A stretch of 64,000 bases of DNA from Streptomyces sp. A2-16 (GCF_018128905.1 NZ_CP063808.1:2170001-2234000); one strand, 5' to 3'; positions 9,086 through 19,544 are shown, counted from the first letter of the stretch. Made by a program: numbers and translations. Notes: generated by a model not told the origin, from the sequence alone.

Positions 9086-11029
9086 TTGAACACCACCCCC
9101 ACCCCCCACGGCCCCACCCCCACGCATCCGCGTAACTCCTCCGACACAGCGCCCGCCCCACAACGCCTCTCCCGCCCGGACCGCACCCCGCCCCAGAGCG
9201 GGCCGCCTCAACAGGAACGCCTGCGTGACGCCACCGCAGACCCCCTGAACCACCCTGACCCGCACGCTGCCGCCGAAGCCGCGACCGTGGAGAATCTGCT
9301 GCGCTGCTGGGTGCGCGAGACCGACCTGCCGGCCCCTGCGAGCGGCACGCTCCGCATCCCCCTCCCCGCCAGTGGCACCTCCCTCCTCGTCCCCGTCCAC
9401 TACTGGTCCCCGACGGGCTGGCACCGCTTCGGCCTCCCCCGTCTCGCCAACGTCTCCGAACAGGCCCCGCCGGTCGATTCCGTCACCGTCGCGGCGCTGC
9501 TCACCCGAGAGTCGCCGGCTGCGGAAGCCCCCGGTTCCGCACGCGGCGCCGACCTCGTGGCCAGGGTGGCCGACTCCGTCCGCCGCACTGCCACCTTCGT
9601 CCGCGAGCGCCGCGAGAACCCCGACGACGGCCCCGATCTCTTCCTCAGCGCCGAACAGGCGCTCGTCCTCGGCCACCCTCTGCACCCGGCCCCGAAGAGC
9701 CGCGAAGGTCTCTCCGAGGCCGAAGCGGCCCTGTACTCACCCGAATTGGGCGGCTCCTTCCCCCTGCACTGGCTCGCTGTCGACCCCTCGCTCCTCGCCA
9801 CGGACTCGGCCTGGACCGAGCGCGGTCGCCCCGTCACCGCCGCTCAGCTCACCCAACGCCTGGCCGGCCCCGACCTGCCGCTGCCGGACGGACACACCGC
9901 CCTGCCGCTTCACCCCTGGCAACTCCGAGAGGTCTGGCACCGTCCGGAGTCCGCCCCTCTCTTCGCCACCGGACTGCTTCGAGACCTGGGCGCCCACGGC
10001 TCTCCCTGGTACCCCACCTCTTCCGTACGCACTGTCCATCGATCCGGTGCTCCCGCCATGCTCAAGCTCTCCCTGGGCCTGCGCATCACCAACTCCCGAC
10101 GCGAGAACCTCCGAAAGGAACTCCATCGTGGTGTCGAGGTGCACCGGCTCCTGCGCGGCGGCCTGTCCAAGGAGTGGCAGGCGGCCCACCCGGCGTTCGA
10201 CATCGTCCGTGATCCGGCCTGGCTCGCCGTCGACGGACCCGACGGCAGTCCCGTCCCCGGAATCGACGTGATGATCCGGCACAACCCTTTCAGTCCTTCG
10301 CACGACGTCTCCTGCATCGCAGGACTCGTCTCATCCCGCCCCCACGCCCGAGCTGGTACCGCCGGGGACCGACCGGACAGAGGCCGCCCGGAGTCGGACC
10401 GACCGGCCTGGCGGTCCCGGCTGGGCGAAGTCGTCACCCGCCTTGCCGCCCGCACCGGCCGCCCGCGAGGTGCCGTCGCCGCCGAGTGGTTCCTGCGCTA
10501 CCTGGAACACGTCGTCCGCCCGGTGCTGTGGCTCGACGGCGAGGCGGGGATCGCGCTGGAAGCACACCAGCAGAACACCTTGGTCCTGCTGGACGGCGAC
10601 GGCTGGCCCGCCGGTGGCCGCTACCGCGACAACCAGGGCTACTACTTCCGCGAGTCCCGACGAGCGGAACTCGACGCCCGGCTGCCCGGCATCGGCGCGC
10701 ACAGCGACACCTTCGTCTCCGACGAGGTCACCGACGAACGCTTCGTCTACTACCTCGCGATCAACAACGTCCTCGGCCTCGTCGGTGCCTTCGGCTCCCA
10801 GCGCCTGGCTGACGAACGGCTGCTGCTGGCCGCCTTCCGCCGCTTCCTCGCCGGCGTGGCCTCCGGACCCACCCGACTGCGTTCCACGCTCCCCGGCCGC
10901 CTGCTCGACTCACCCGTCCTGCGCTGCAAGGCCAATCTGCTGACCCGCGTGCACGGCCTGGACGAGCTCGTCGGACCGGTCGACACCCAGTCCGTCTACG
11001 TCACGATCGCCAACCCCCTTCACTCCTGA
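9086..11029 (+). CDS. IucA/IucC-family NRPS-independent siderophore synthetase
   Basis: 647-aa NIS synthetase, which condenses a carboxylic acid (citrate, succinate or similar) with an amine or hydroxylamine through an acyl-adenylate. Diagnostic motifs: GHPLHPAPKSREG (about residue 196 onward), the HPWQ motif, KLSLGLRITNSRR, and EAHQQNTLVLLDGDGWP followed by YRDNQGYYFRES. The TTG start has GAGGA 9 bases upstream; the first 60 residues are Pro/Thr-rich and not conserved, so a later start is possible. It lies between the aminotransferase and an AlcB-like acyltransferase. The set resembles the small siderophore-synthetase locus I recall as SCO5799-5801 in S. coelicolor, whose product I do not know. 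The ferric-siderophore uptake and hydroxylase genes expected of a complete pathway are absent here. Confidence 0.9.
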   Translation: MNTTPTPHGPTPTHPRNSSDTAPAPQRLSRPDRTPPQSGPPQQERLRDATADPLNHPDPHAAAEAATVENLLRCWVRETDLPAPASGTLRIPLPASGTSLLVPVHYWSPTGWHRFGLPRLANVSEQAPPVDSVTVAALLTRESPAAEAPGSARGADLVARVADSVRRTATFVRERRENPDDGPDLFLSAEQALVLGHPLHPAPKSREGLSEAEAALYSPELGGSFPLHWLAVDPSLLATDSAWTERGRPVTAAQLTQRLAGPDLPLPDGHTALPLHPWQLREVWHRPESAPLFATGLLRDLGAHGSPWYPTSSVRTVHRSGAPAMLKLSLGLRITNSRRENLRKELHRGVEVHRLLRGGLSKEWQAAHPAFDIVRDPAWLAVDGPDGSPVPGIDVMIRHNPFSPSHDVSCIAGLVSSRPHARAGTAGDRPDRGRPESDRPAWRSRLGEVVTRLAARTGRPRGAVAAEWFLRYLEHVVRPVLWLDGEAGIALEAHQQNTLVLLDGDGWPAGGRYRDNQGYYFRESRRAELDARLPGIGAHSDTFVSDEVTDERFVYYLAINNVLGLVGAFGSQRLADERLLLAAFRRFLAGVASGPTRLRSTLPGRLLDSPVLRCKANLLTRVHGLDELVGPVDTQSVYVTIANPLHS

Positions 11030-11067
11030 GGAACATGACCCACCCCGTCTCCTGAGAGGAGCACCCC

Positions 11068-11949
<882 letters not shown>

Positions 11950-12259
11950 CAATGCGTCATCGTGCAATCACTTTTGGTACACCGCTCGCGCCGAGTCGGT
12001 TCCCACTCTCCGCGAGACTTTTTCCAACGGCCCCGACCGCACCGCTTCCGCCACATCACCCTGCGGGACATCGATCAATTCCGACCCCCTCCGGACCGAA
12101 GTCGGTCCCGACCGGACCGCACCCGGCCGAAGGCGAACGAAGTCGTGCCGATCCGTCGACATCCCGCCCCTTCACCGACCAGCTCCGGGTCTTGATCCCA
12201 CCCCTCGTCCCCGCCTTGATCACCCCTTTGTCAGTGCAGCGCCGTAGGGTGGTCGCGCT
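11950..12259. other. intergenic gap, no gene seen
   Basis: 310 bases between the siderophore acyltransferase and the DinG-like helicase. No frame has convincing codon bias and no clear terminator hairpin is visible. The last 15 bases hold a -10-like TAGGGT just ahead of the helicase start. Confidence 0.5.
12245..12250 (+). promoter_or_regulatory. -10 element TAGGGT, leaderless-type, helicase gene
   Basis: TANNNT hexamer ending 9 bases before the ATG, with no Shine-Dalgarno sequence. This suggests transcription starts at or next to the start codon. Confidence 0.45.
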
Positions 12260-14278
12260 ATGACGAAGCCCTCACTCCCCGAACTCCTGCATGCTGCCGT
12301 CACTGCCGTCGGCGGTACGGAGCGCCCCGGCCAGGTGACCATGGCCGAATCCGTCGCGGACGCGATCGATGACGGTTCCCACCTGCTGGTGCAGGCCGGC
12401 ACCGGTACCGGAAAGTCGCTGGGCTACCTCGTGCCCGCGCTCGCGCACGGAGAGCGGGTCGTCGTCGCGACGGCGACCCTGGCCCTGCAGAGACAGCTCG
12501 TCGAGCGGGACCTACCGCGCACGGTCGACGCGCTGCACCCGCTGCTGCGCCGCCGCCCGGAGTTCGCGATGCTCAAGGGCCGGTCGAACTACCTGTGTCT
12601 GCACCGCCTCCACGAGGGCGTCCCGCAGGACGAGGAGGAGGGTCTCTTCGACCAGTTCGAGGCCGCCGCGCCCACCAGCAAGCTGGGCCAGGACCTGTTG
12701 CGGCTGCGGGACTGGTCGCAGGACACCGAGACCGGCGACCGCGACGACCTCACGCCGGGCGTCTCCGACCGTGCCTGGGCACAGATCTCCGTGTCCTCCC
12801 GCGAGTGCCTCGGAGCCACGAAGTGCGCCTACGGCGCCGAGTGCTTCGCCGAAATGGCCCGCGAGCGCGCCAAGCTCGCCGAGGTCGTCGTCACGAACCA
12901 CGCGCTGCTCGCGATCGACGCCATCGAAGGCGCCCCCGTCCTTCCACAGCACGAGGTGCTGATCGTCGACGAGGCGCACGAACTGGTCTCCCGGGTCACC
13001 GGCGTCGCCACCGGCGAGCTCACCCCGGGCCAGGTCAACCGGGCGGTGCGCCGCGCCGCGAAGCTCGTCAACGAAAAGGCCGCCGACCAGCTCCAGACCG
13101 CCGCCGAGGGCTTCGAGCGGCTGATGGAGCTCGCCCTGCCCGGCCGGCTGGAGGAGATCCCGGAGGATCTCGGCTACGCGCTGATGGCCCTGCGCGACGC
13201 CGCCCGTACGGTCATCTCCGCGATCGGCGCGACGCGCGACAAGTCCGTCCAGGACGAGGACGCGGTCCGCAAACAGGCGCTGGCCTCCGTGGAGTCGGTG
13301 CACGACGTGGCCGAGCGGATCACGAACGGCTCGGAGTGGGATGTCGTCTGGTACGAGCGCCATGATCGCTTCGGCGCCTCACTGCGCGTGGCCCCCATGT
13401 CGGTGTCGGGCCTGCTGAGGGAGAAGCTGTTCGCGGACCGCTCCGTGGTCCTGACCTCGGCAACCCTGAAGCTGGGCGGCGACTTCAACGGCGTGGGAGC
13501 GTCCCTGGGGCTCGCCCCGGAGGGAACCGAAGGCGACGACCTGCCGCAGTGGAAGGGCCTCGATGTCGGTTCGCCCTTCGACTACCCCAGGCAGGGCATC
13601 CTCTACGTCGCCAAGCACCTCTCGCGTCCCGCGCGTGACGGTGACCGCGTGGACATGCTCGACGAACTGACGGAGCTCATCCAGTGTGCCGGCGGCCGCA
13701 CCCTGGGGCTCTTCTCCTCCATGAGGGCGGCACAGTTGGCCGCCGAGGAACTCCGCTCCCGGATCCCGGAGTTCCCGATCCTTCTCCAGGGCGAGGAGAC
13801 CCTCGGCGAGCTGATCAAGAACTTCGCGGCCGACCCGAAGACCTGTCTCTTCGGCACGCTGTCGCTCTGGCAGGGCGTCGACGTGCCCGGCCCCAGCTGC
13901 CAGCTGGTCGTCATGGACAAGATCCCGTTCCCGCGCCCAGACGACCCTTTGATGAGCGCCCGCCAGAAAGCGGTGGAGGAAGCGGGCGGGAACGGCTTCA
14001 TGGCGGTCGCGGCCACTCACGCCGCCCTGCTCATGGCACAGGGCGCCGGCCGCCTCGTACGGGCCTCTGGGGACCGTGGCGTGGTCGCCGTCCTGGATCA
14101 GCGGCTGGCCACGGCGCGGTATGGAAGCTATCTGAAGGCGTCACTGCCCGACTTCTGGTACACCACGGACCGTAACCAGGTGCGGAAGTCGCTTGCGGCG
14201 ATCGACGCCGCGGCCAAGGTCATGGAAGCGGCGGAGCTCGCCGCCGAGGCGGAGAAGGCGCAGGCGGCCGTCGAGTGA
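12260..14278 (+). CDS. DinG/XPD-like ATP-dependent DNA helicase
   Basis: 672-aa superfamily 2 helicase. Walker A is AGTGTGKS (residues 46-53), the DEAH box is LIVDEAHEL, and the Fe-S domain cysteines lie between them (YLCLHRL and ECLGATKCAYGAECF), as in the XPD/DinG/YoaA group. C-terminal helicase motifs include LFGTLSLWQGVDVPGP and the final QGAGRLVRAS. These enzymes unwind 5'-tailed, R-loop or G-quadruplex structures. No Shine-Dalgarno sequence precedes the ATG; a TAGGGT hexamer suggests a leaderless message. The gene converges on lexA, with a terminator for each in between. E. coli dinG is SOS-controlled, but I see no SOS box here. Confidence 0.93.
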   Translation: MTKPSLPELLHAAVTAVGGTERPGQVTMAESVADAIDDGSHLLVQAGTGTGKSLGYLVPALAHGERVVVATATLALQRQLVERDLPRTVDALHPLLRRRPEFAMLKGRSNYLCLHRLHEGVPQDEEEGLFDQFEAAAPTSKLGQDLLRLRDWSQDTETGDRDDLTPGVSDRAWAQISVSSRECLGATKCAYGAECFAEMARERAKLAEVVVTNHALLAIDAIEGAPVLPQHEVLIVDEAHELVSRVTGVATGELTPGQVNRAVRRAAKLVNEKAADQLQTAAEGFERLMELALPGRLEEIPEDLGYALMALRDAARTVISAIGATRDKSVQDEDAVRKQALASVESVHDVAERITNGSEWDVVWYERHDRFGASLRVAPMSVSGLLREKLFADRSVVLTSATLKLGGDFNGVGASLGLAPEGTEGDDLPQWKGLDVGSPFDYPRQGILYVAKHLSRPARDGDRVDMLDELTELIQCAGGRTLGLFSSMRAAQLAAEELRSRIPEFPILLQGEETLGELIKNFAADPKTCLFGTLSLWQGVDVPGPSCQLVVMDKIPFPRPDDPLMSARQKAVEEAGGNGFMAVAATHAALLMAQGAGRLVRASGDRGVVAVLDQRLATARYGSYLKASLPDFWYTTDRNQVRKSLAAIDAAAKVMEAAELAAEAEKAQAAVE

Positions 14279-14280
14279 TC

Positions 14281-14319
14281 GCCGGTTGGGCTGCCCAGGC
14301 ACCGGGCAGCCCAACCGGC
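14281..14319 (+). terminator. perfect 16-bp hairpin after helicase gene
   Basis: GCCGGTTGGGCTGCCC pairs with GGGCAGCCCAACCGGC around a 7-base loop, two bases after the helicase stop codon. Confidence 0.85.
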
Positions 14320-14356
14320 CATGCACAGCGACCCGGAGTCGGGGCCGGACAGCACA

Positions 14357-14390
14357 GGGCCCCGGAACCGGCGCAGGGGTTCCGGGGCCC
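14357..14390 (-). terminator. 13-bp hairpin after lexA
   Basis: GGGCCCCGGAACC pairs with GGTTCCGGGGCCC, 29 bases beyond the lexA stop. Together with the helicase hairpin it forms a back-to-back terminator pair between convergent genes. Confidence 0.8.
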
Positions 14391-14419
14391 GGTCGGGTCG
14401 GCGAGGCCGGTCGCGGGGC

Positions 14420-15199
14420 TCAGACGCGCCGCAGGACCGCGACTACCTTGCCGAGGATGGTCGCGTCGTCGCCGGGAATGGGCTCGTACGCGGAGTTGTG
14501 GGGGAGCAGCCAGACATGGCCGTCCTCGCGCTTGAAGCGCTTGACGGTGGCTTCGCCTTCGAGCATCGCAGCCACGATGTCGCCGTTCTCGGCGACGGGC
14601 TGGCGGCGCACGGTGACCCAGTCGCCGTCGCAGATCGCGGCCTCGATCATCGAATCGCCGACGACCTTCAGGACGAACAGCTCACCGTCACCGACGAGCT
14701 GGCGGGGCAGAGGGAACACGTCCTCGACGGATTCCTCGGCGAGGATCGGGCCACCGGCGGCGATCCGGCCCACCAGCGGGACGTACGACGCGGCGGGCTT
14801 GCCCGCGGTGTCCGTGGGCTGCACCGAGGCGCCCTGGTCCGAGCCGCGCACCTCGTACGCGCGCGGACGGTGCGGGTCGCGGCGCAGGAAGCCCTTGCGC
14901 TCCAGTGCCATCAACTGATGTGCCACGGACGACGTGCTGGACAGGCCGACTGCCTGGCCGATTTCCCGCATGGACGGCGGGTAGCCGCGCCGCTGGACGG
15001 AGTCCCTGATGACCTCGATCACCCGGCGCTGCCGGTCGGTGAGTCCCGAGCTGTCCGCCCGGATGCCTGGAGGTCGCCCCGGCAGGGACCGCTTGTGTCC
15101 CTCGGGATTCACGGCTTCGTTCATCGCATGCACCGGCTCGAGTCGGCCCTGGGAACGGTCCTGGGCAGTGATGGTGGCACTGTCTGCGGTCGTGGTCAC
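14420..15199 (-). CDS. lexA: SOS repressor LexA
   Basis: 259-aa LexA. The N-terminal winged helix ([20 protein letters not shown], helix [19 protein letters not shown]) is joined to the S24 protease/dimerisation domain, with cleavage site Ala-Gly in RIAAGGP, catalytic Ser in GDSMIEA and catalytic Lys in EATVKRF. RecA-stimulated self-cleavage derepresses DNA-repair genes. The GTG at 15199 follows a GAGAGGGG site; the N-terminal 50 residues are variable in actinobacteria, so a start at MNEAVNPEG is also possible. A LexA-box-like sequence lies 60 bases upstream, so autoregulation is expected. It is divergent from nrdR-nrdJ. Confidence 0.97.
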   Translation of the reverse strand: MTTTADSATITAQDRSQGRLEPVHAMNEAVNPEGHKRSLPGRPPGIRADSSGLTDRQRRVIEVIRDSVQRRGYPPSMREIGQAVGLSSTSSVAHQLMALERKGFLRRDPHRPRAYEVRGSDQGASVQPTDTAGKPAASYVPLVGRIAAGGPILAEESVEDVFPLPRQLVGDGELFVLKVVGDSMIEAAICDGDWVTVRRQPVAENGDIVAAMLEGEATVKRFKREDGHVWLLPHNSAYEPIPGDDATILGKVVAVLRRV

Positions 15200-15258
15200 G
15201 TCGGCCCCTCTCGATGGTCTCCCTGCTGGACAACGGTAGTTGCTTTCGAAAGGTTGCG

Positions 15259-15274
15259 CCAAACACACGTTCGA
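15259..15274 (-). promoter_or_regulatory. candidate SOS (LexA) box of lexA
   Basis: CCAAAC-ACAC-GTTCGA: the right half is a perfect GTTCGA and the left half matches TCGAAC at 3 of 6. Geometry fits the Gram-positive/actinobacterial box (GAAC-N4-GTTC). The position 60 bases before the lexA start fits autorepression. Confidence 0.6.
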
Positions 15275-15605
15275 GTGAAAAAACGTGAATAGCCTGTCGC
15301 GATCATGTGTCTGGGTGTATGGCTAACGCGCCGCCTGCCGAACAAAAGGGCCCATTGCTGTACTCTTCACCGCCGGACGGCGACCTCGCGGGTTGTTGCC
15401 CCAGTCTGCCATCCGGTGCTCCGCGGGCCGGGTAGCGGCTCCCATCTGTGCGGGAATCCCACGTCCCCTCCTTGTGGCGCCCACGGTATCTCCGCATCCG
15501 CCGCAGCGATACGGCTGTGCGCCGTGTTCGCCGGGCGCCGGGGCGGTCGTATGGCACAGGCTCATACAGGCGCGACACGCGTGTACGGCGTGTATGCCGT
15601 GCCAA

Positions 15606-15621
15606 TCCCTACATGTAGTGC
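15606..15621 (+). promoter_or_regulatory. NrdR box 1 upstream of nrdRJ
   Basis: 16-mer TCCCTACATGTAGTGC contains the perfect palindrome CTACATGTAG and matches the general NrdR consensus ACACTATATATAGTGT at most positions. Confidence 0.65.
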
Positions 15622-15636
15622 TTGGATTGCTACAGC

Positions 15637-15652
15637 AGCCCAGAAGTTGTGG
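15637..15652 (+). promoter_or_regulatory. NrdR box 2 (degenerate) upstream of nrdRJ
   Basis: 16-mer with a good right half (AGTTGTGG) and a weak left half. Its centre is 31 bp (three helical turns) from box 1, the spacing typical of paired NrdR boxes. Confidence 0.4.
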
Positions 15653-15760
15653 TCCCCCGGGTCTCCACGCCCGCAGCGATCGCCTATGCTTGGGGCTGCT
15701 TCGAGGGGCCCATGGGGCTCAGCGAGGCTATTGAGTCTGCTGTGAGGAGGGTTGGAGTAC

Positions 15761-16339
15761 ATGCACTGCCCCTTCTGCAGGCACCCCGACAGCCGTGTCG
15801 TCGACAGTCGTACGACCGATGACGGCACGTCGATCCGCAGGCGCCGTCAGTGTCCGGACTGCTCCCGTCGTTTCACGACCGTGGAGACCTGCTCGCTGAT
15901 GGTGGTCAAGCGGTCCGGGGTCACCGAGCCTTTCAGCCGTACCAAGGTCATCAACGGCGTGCGCAAGGCATGTCAGGGACGACCTGTCACCGAGGACGCG
16001 CTCGCCCAGCTCGGCCAACGGGTCGAGGAGGCGGTGCGGGCCACCGGAAGCGCCGAGCTGACCACCCATGACGTGGGTCTGGCCATACTCGGACCGTTGC
16101 AGGAGCTCGATCTCGTCGCGTATCTGCGATTCGCCTCCGTCTACCGGGCGTTCGACTCGCTCGAGGACTTCGAGGCCGCGATCGCGGAACTCAGGGAAGA
16201 CACGGGACCGCCCGCCGCGGACGACGAGGACCGCGGAGAGGCTGCGGACGGCGAAGAGGCCGTCGTGGGGAGCCAGGAAGACGATCGCGGGCCCGGCGGG
16301 ACTGCTCAAGTCCCCGTGCCCGCCCGCGCCGCCGACTGA
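15761..16339 (+). CDS. nrdR: transcriptional repressor NrdR
   Basis: 192-aa regulator of ribonucleotide reductase genes. The N-terminal zinc ribbon ([17 protein letters not shown] and [17 protein letters not shown]) binds DNA; the ATP-cone domain that follows (about residues 46-140, [20 protein letters not shown]) senses ATP/dATP. The C-terminal 50 residues are acidic and Gly/Asp-rich, longer than in most bacteria. The ATG has a GAGGAGG site 10 bases upstream; an in-frame TTG 9 bases earlier lies too close to that site. It is followed by nrdJ, giving the usual Streptomyces nrdRJ operon, and NrdR-box-like sites upstream imply autoregulation. Confidence 0.97.
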   Translation: MHCPFCRHPDSRVVDSRTTDDGTSIRRRRQCPDCSRRFTTVETCSLMVVKRSGVTEPFSRTKVINGVRKACQGRPVTEDALAQLGQRVEEAVRATGSAELTTHDVGLAILGPLQELDLVAYLRFASVYRAFDSLEDFEAAIAELREDTGPPAADDEDRGEAADGEEAVVGSQEDDRGPGGTAQVPVPARAAD

Positions 16340-16501
16340 TCGGCGGGCCGGACCGGGCCAGGACCCCGGGCCGGCCGGACGGCGGCGAACCAGGACCTGT
16401 TGCGGGTCGTAGTGAGTGGGTGCCCGCAATACCAGACAGAACACCGTGCCACGGGAACAACGGGGCACTTCAGGGCGTTTTCGCCCGTACAGGGAGGCGG
16501 C

Positions 16502-19402
16502 ATGACAGAGACGGCGAGCGGTCCGGCACGGAGTTCCCGCGCCAAGGGCACCAAGGCGGCTGCGAACAAGGGCCTGCGCATCGAGCGCATCCACACCACC
16601 CCCGGCGTGCACCCGTACGACGAGGTGGCCTGGGAGCGCCGTGACGTCGTCATGACCAACTGGCGCGACGGCTCGGTCAACTTCGAGCAGCGTGGCGTCG
16701 AGTTCCCCGACTTCTGGTCGGTGAACGCGGTCAACATCGTCACCAGCAAGTACTTCCGCGGTGCCGTCGGCACCCCCCAGCGCGAGGTGAGCCTCAAGCA
16801 GCTCATCGACCGCATCGTGAAGACCTACCGGAAGGCCGGCGAGGACTACAAGTACTTCGCCTCGCCCGCCGACGCGGAGATCTTCGAGCACGAGCTGGCG
16901 TACGCGCTCCTGCACCAGATCTTCAGCTTCAACAGCCCGGTGTGGTTCAACGTCGGCACGCCCCAGCCGCAGCAGGTCTCGGCCTGCTTCATCCTGGCCG
17001 TCGACGACTCCATGGAGTCGATCCTCGACTGGTACAAGGAAGAGGGCATGATCTTCAAGGGCGGCTCCGGCGCCGGCCTGAACCTCTCCCGCATCCGCTC
17101 CTCCAAGGAGCTGCTGTCCTCGGGCGGCAACGCCTCGGGTCCCGTCTCCTTCATGCGCGGTGCCGACGCCTCCGCAGGAACGATCAAGTCGGGTGGCGCC
17201 ACGCGTCGCGCCGCCAAGATGGTCATCCTCGACGTCGACCACCCCGACATCGAGGACTTCATCGAGACCAAGGTGAAGGAGGAGGAGAAGATCCGCGCCC
17301 TGCGTGACGCGGGCTTCGACATGGACCTGGGCGGCGACGACATCACGTCGGTCCAGTACCAGAACGCCAACAACTCGGTCCGTGTGAACGACACCTTCAT
17401 GAAGGCCGTCGAGACGGGCGGCAAGTTCGGCCTGACGTCCCGTATGACCGGCGAGGTCATCGAAGAGGTCGACGCCAAGGCGCTGTTCCGCAAGATGGCA
17501 GAGGCCGCGTGGGCCTGTGCCGACCCGGGCATCCAGTACGACGACACCATCAACAACTGGCACACGTGCCCGGAGTCCGGCCGTATCAACGGCTCGAACC
17601 CGTGCAGCGAGTACATGCACCTGGACAACACGTCCTGCAACCTCGCCTCGCTGAACCTCATGAAGTTCCTCAAGGACGACGGCAAGGGCAACCAGTCCTT
17701 CGAGGTCGAGCGCTTCGCCAAGGTCGTCGAGCTCGTCATCACCGCGATGGACATCTCCATCTGCTTCGCCGACTTCCCGACGCAGAAGATCGGCGAGAAC
17801 ACGCGCGCGTTCCGCCAGCTCGGCATCGGCTACGCCAACCTCGGCGCCCTGCTGATGGCGACCGGCCACGCGTACGACTCCGACGGCGGTCGCGCCCTCG
17901 CCGGGTCCATCACCTCTCTGATGACCGGTACCTCGTACAGGCGTTCCGCCGAACTCGCCGCGGTCGTCGGCCCGTACGACGGCTACGCCCGCAACGCCCA
18001 GCCGCACCTGCGGGTCATGAAGCAGCACTCCGACGAGAACGGCAAGGCCGTCCGCATGGACGACCTCGACACGCCGATCTGGGCCGCCGCCACGGAGGCC
18101 TGGCAGGACGTGCTGCGCCTTGGCGAGAAGAACGGTTTCCGTAACGCCCAGGCATCCGTCATCGCCCCGACCGGCACCATCGGTCTGGCGATGTCCTGCG
18201 ACACCACCGGCCTTGAGCCCGACCTCGCGCTGGTCAAGTTCAAGAAGCTGGTCGGCGGCGGCTCGATGCAGATCGTCAACGGCACCGTCCCGCAGGCCCT
18301 GCGCCGCCTGGGCTACCAGGAGGAGCAGATCGAGGCGATCGTCGCCCACATCGCCGAGAACGGCAATGTGATCGACGCCCCCGGCCTCAAGCACGAGCAC
18401 TACGAGGTGTTCGACTGCGCCATGGGCGAGCGCTCCATCTCCGCGATGGGCCACGTCCGCATGATGGCCGCGATCCAGCCGTGGATCTCCGGTGCGCTCT
18501 CCAAGACGGTCAACCTGCCGGAGACGGCGACCGTCGAGGACGTCGAAGAGGTCTACTTCGAGGCGTGGAAGATGGGCGTGAAGGCGCTCGCCATCTACCG
18601 CGACAACTGCAAGGTCGGCCAGCCCCTCTCCGCGAAGACCAAGGAGAAGGAGAAGACCGAGGTCACGGAGAAGGCCGAGGCGACCATCCGCGAGACGGTC
18701 GAGAAGGTCATCGAGTACCGCCCGGTCCGCAAGCGCCTCCCGAAGGGCCGTCCCGGCATCACGACGTCCTTCACGGTCGGCGGCGCCGAGGGCTACATGA
18801 CCGCCAACTCCTACCCGGACGACGGTCTCGGCGAGGTCTTCCTGAAGATGTCCAAGCAGGGCTCCACCCTCGCGGGCATGATGGACGCCTTCTCCATCGC
18901 GGTCTCCGTCGGTCTCCAGTACGGCGTGCCGCTGGAGACGTACGTCTCGAAGTTCACCAACATGCGCTTCGAGCCGGCCGGTATGACGGACGACCCGGAC
19001 GTGCGGATGGCGCAGTCGATCGTCGACTACATCTTCCGCCGCCTGGCGCTCGACTTCCTGCCCTTCGAGACGCGTTCCGCGCTCGGCATCCACTCCGCCG
19101 AGGAGCGTCAGCGCCACCTCGAGACCGGCTCCTACGAGCCGACCGAGGAGGAGGTCGACGTCGAGGGGCTGGCCCAGTCGGCGCCGCGCACCCAGGAGCT
19201 GAAGGCCGTCGCCACGCCGCGTGCCGAGGTCGAGGCGGCCAAGCCCGCCCCGCAGCAGGCCCACACCAGCGCCGAGCTGGTGGAGATGCAGCTGGGCATC
19301 CAGGCCGACGCTCCGCTGTGCTTCTCCTGCGGCACGAAGATGCAGCGGGCCGGTTCCTGCTACATCTGCGAGGGCTGTGGCTCGACCAGCGGTTGCAGCT
19401 GA
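16502..19402 (+). CDS. nrdJ: adenosylcobalamin-dependent (class II) ribonucleoside-diphosphate reductase
   Basis: 966-aa class II RNR that reduces ribonucleotides without oxygen, using a cobalamin-derived radical. Visible signatures: the NSPVWFN substrate segment, the redox Cys in VSACFIL, the catalytic NPCSEY motif (thiyl Cys about residue 368), the APTGTIGLAMSCDTTG loop, and the C-terminal zinc/redox tail CFSCGTKMQRAGSCYICEGCGSTSGCS. The ATG follows AGGGAGG. It is about 160 bases downstream of nrdR and probably cotranscribed. It supplies dNTPs in low oxygen or in parallel with the class I enzyme. The coding bias is excellent, so long reading frames on the opposite strand are shadows. Confidence 0.97.
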   Translation: MTETASGPARSSRAKGTKAAANKGLRIERIHTTPGVHPYDEVAWERRDVVMTNWRDGSVNFEQRGVEFPDFWSVNAVNIVTSKYFRGAVGTPQREVSLKQLIDRIVKTYRKAGEDYKYFASPADAEIFEHELAYALLHQIFSFNSPVWFNVGTPQPQQVSACFILAVDDSMESILDWYKEEGMIFKGGSGAGLNLSRIRSSKELLSSGGNASGPVSFMRGADASAGTIKSGGATRRAAKMVILDVDHPDIEDFIETKVKEEEKIRALRDAGFDMDLGGDDITSVQYQNANNSVRVNDTFMKAVETGGKFGLTSRMTGEVIEEVDAKALFRKMAEAAWACADPGIQYDDTINNWHTCPESGRINGSNPCSEYMHLDNTSCNLASLNLMKFLKDDGKGNQSFEVERFAKVVELVITAMDISICFADFPTQKIGENTRAFRQLGIGYANLGALLMATGHAYDSDGGRALAGSITSLMTGTSYRRSAELAAVVGPYDGYARNAQPHLRVMKQHSDENGKAVRMDDLDTPIWAAATEAWQDVLRLGEKNGFRNAQASVIAPTGTIGLAMSCDTTGLEPDLALVKFKKLVGGGSMQIVNGTVPQALRRLGYQEEQIEAIVAHIAENGNVIDAPGLKHEHYEVFDCAMGERSISAMGHVRMMAAIQPWISGALSKTVNLPETATVEDVEEVYFEAWKMGVKALAIYRDNCKVGQPLSAKTKEKEKTEVTEKAEATIRETVEKVIEYRPVRKRLPKGRPGITTSFTVGGAEGYMTANSYPDDGLGEVFLKMSKQGSTLAGMMDAFSIAVSVGLQYGVPLETYVSKFTNMRFEPAGMTDDPDVRMAQSIVDYIFRRLALDFLPFETRSALGIHSAEERQRHLETGSYEPTEEEVDVEGLAQSAPRTQELKAVATPRAEVEAAKPAPQQAHTSAELVEMQLGIQADAPLCFSCGTKMQRAGSCYICEGCGSTSGCS

Positions 19403-19420
19403 CGCCGAATGAGTCGCTAG

Positions 19421-19454
19421 GGGCGGTGCGGTCGGGAAACCGACCGCACCGCCC
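19421..19454 (+). terminator. 15-bp GNRA-loop hairpin after nrdJ
   Basis: GGGCGGTGCGGTCGG pairs perfectly with CCGACCGCACCGCCC around a GAAA loop, followed by a short T-rich stretch. Confidence 0.9.
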
Positions 19455-19544
19455 TCGGTCTTTTCCGTTTCTCCACGAGACGATCACAGGCTAGGCTCCC
19501 CCCGCGCACGACCGGCGCGAACGGCAGGGTGGGGACACGGGGAC

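Larger units (their letters stand above)
15200..15760. promoter_or_regulatory. lexA / nrdR divergent regulatory region
   Basis: 561 bases with no credible gene: the longest open frame (146 codons) has no ribosome site and unbiased codons. It contains an SOS-box-like site near lexA and two NrdR-box-like sites about 31 bases apart near nrdR. Two more perfect palindromic cores (ACACGCGTGT at 15575; ACGGC-N6-GCCGT at 15585) of unknown meaning lie just upstream of the NrdR boxes. Confidence 0.7.

Noticed and set aside
6490..9186. 898-codon open frame on the minus strand across the siderophore locus
   Set aside because: Antisense to the intact aminotransferase; composition is that of a shadow frame and no domain is recognisable.
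15305..15745. 146-codon frame between lexA and nrdR
   Set aside because: No ribosome site, Cys/Arg-rich random composition, and it overlaps the NrdR boxes and promoter.
15300..15760. Cobalamin riboswitch before nrdRJ
   Set aside because: Considered because nrdJ is B12-dependent, but I see no B12-box-like core or the expected paired elements. As I recall, in Streptomyces the riboswitch controls the class I nrdABS operon instead.
15728..19264. 1178-codon open frame antisense to nrdR-nrdJ
   Set aside because: A typical long antisense frame created by high GC3; the plus strand carries a fully recognisable class II RNR with all catalytic motifs.
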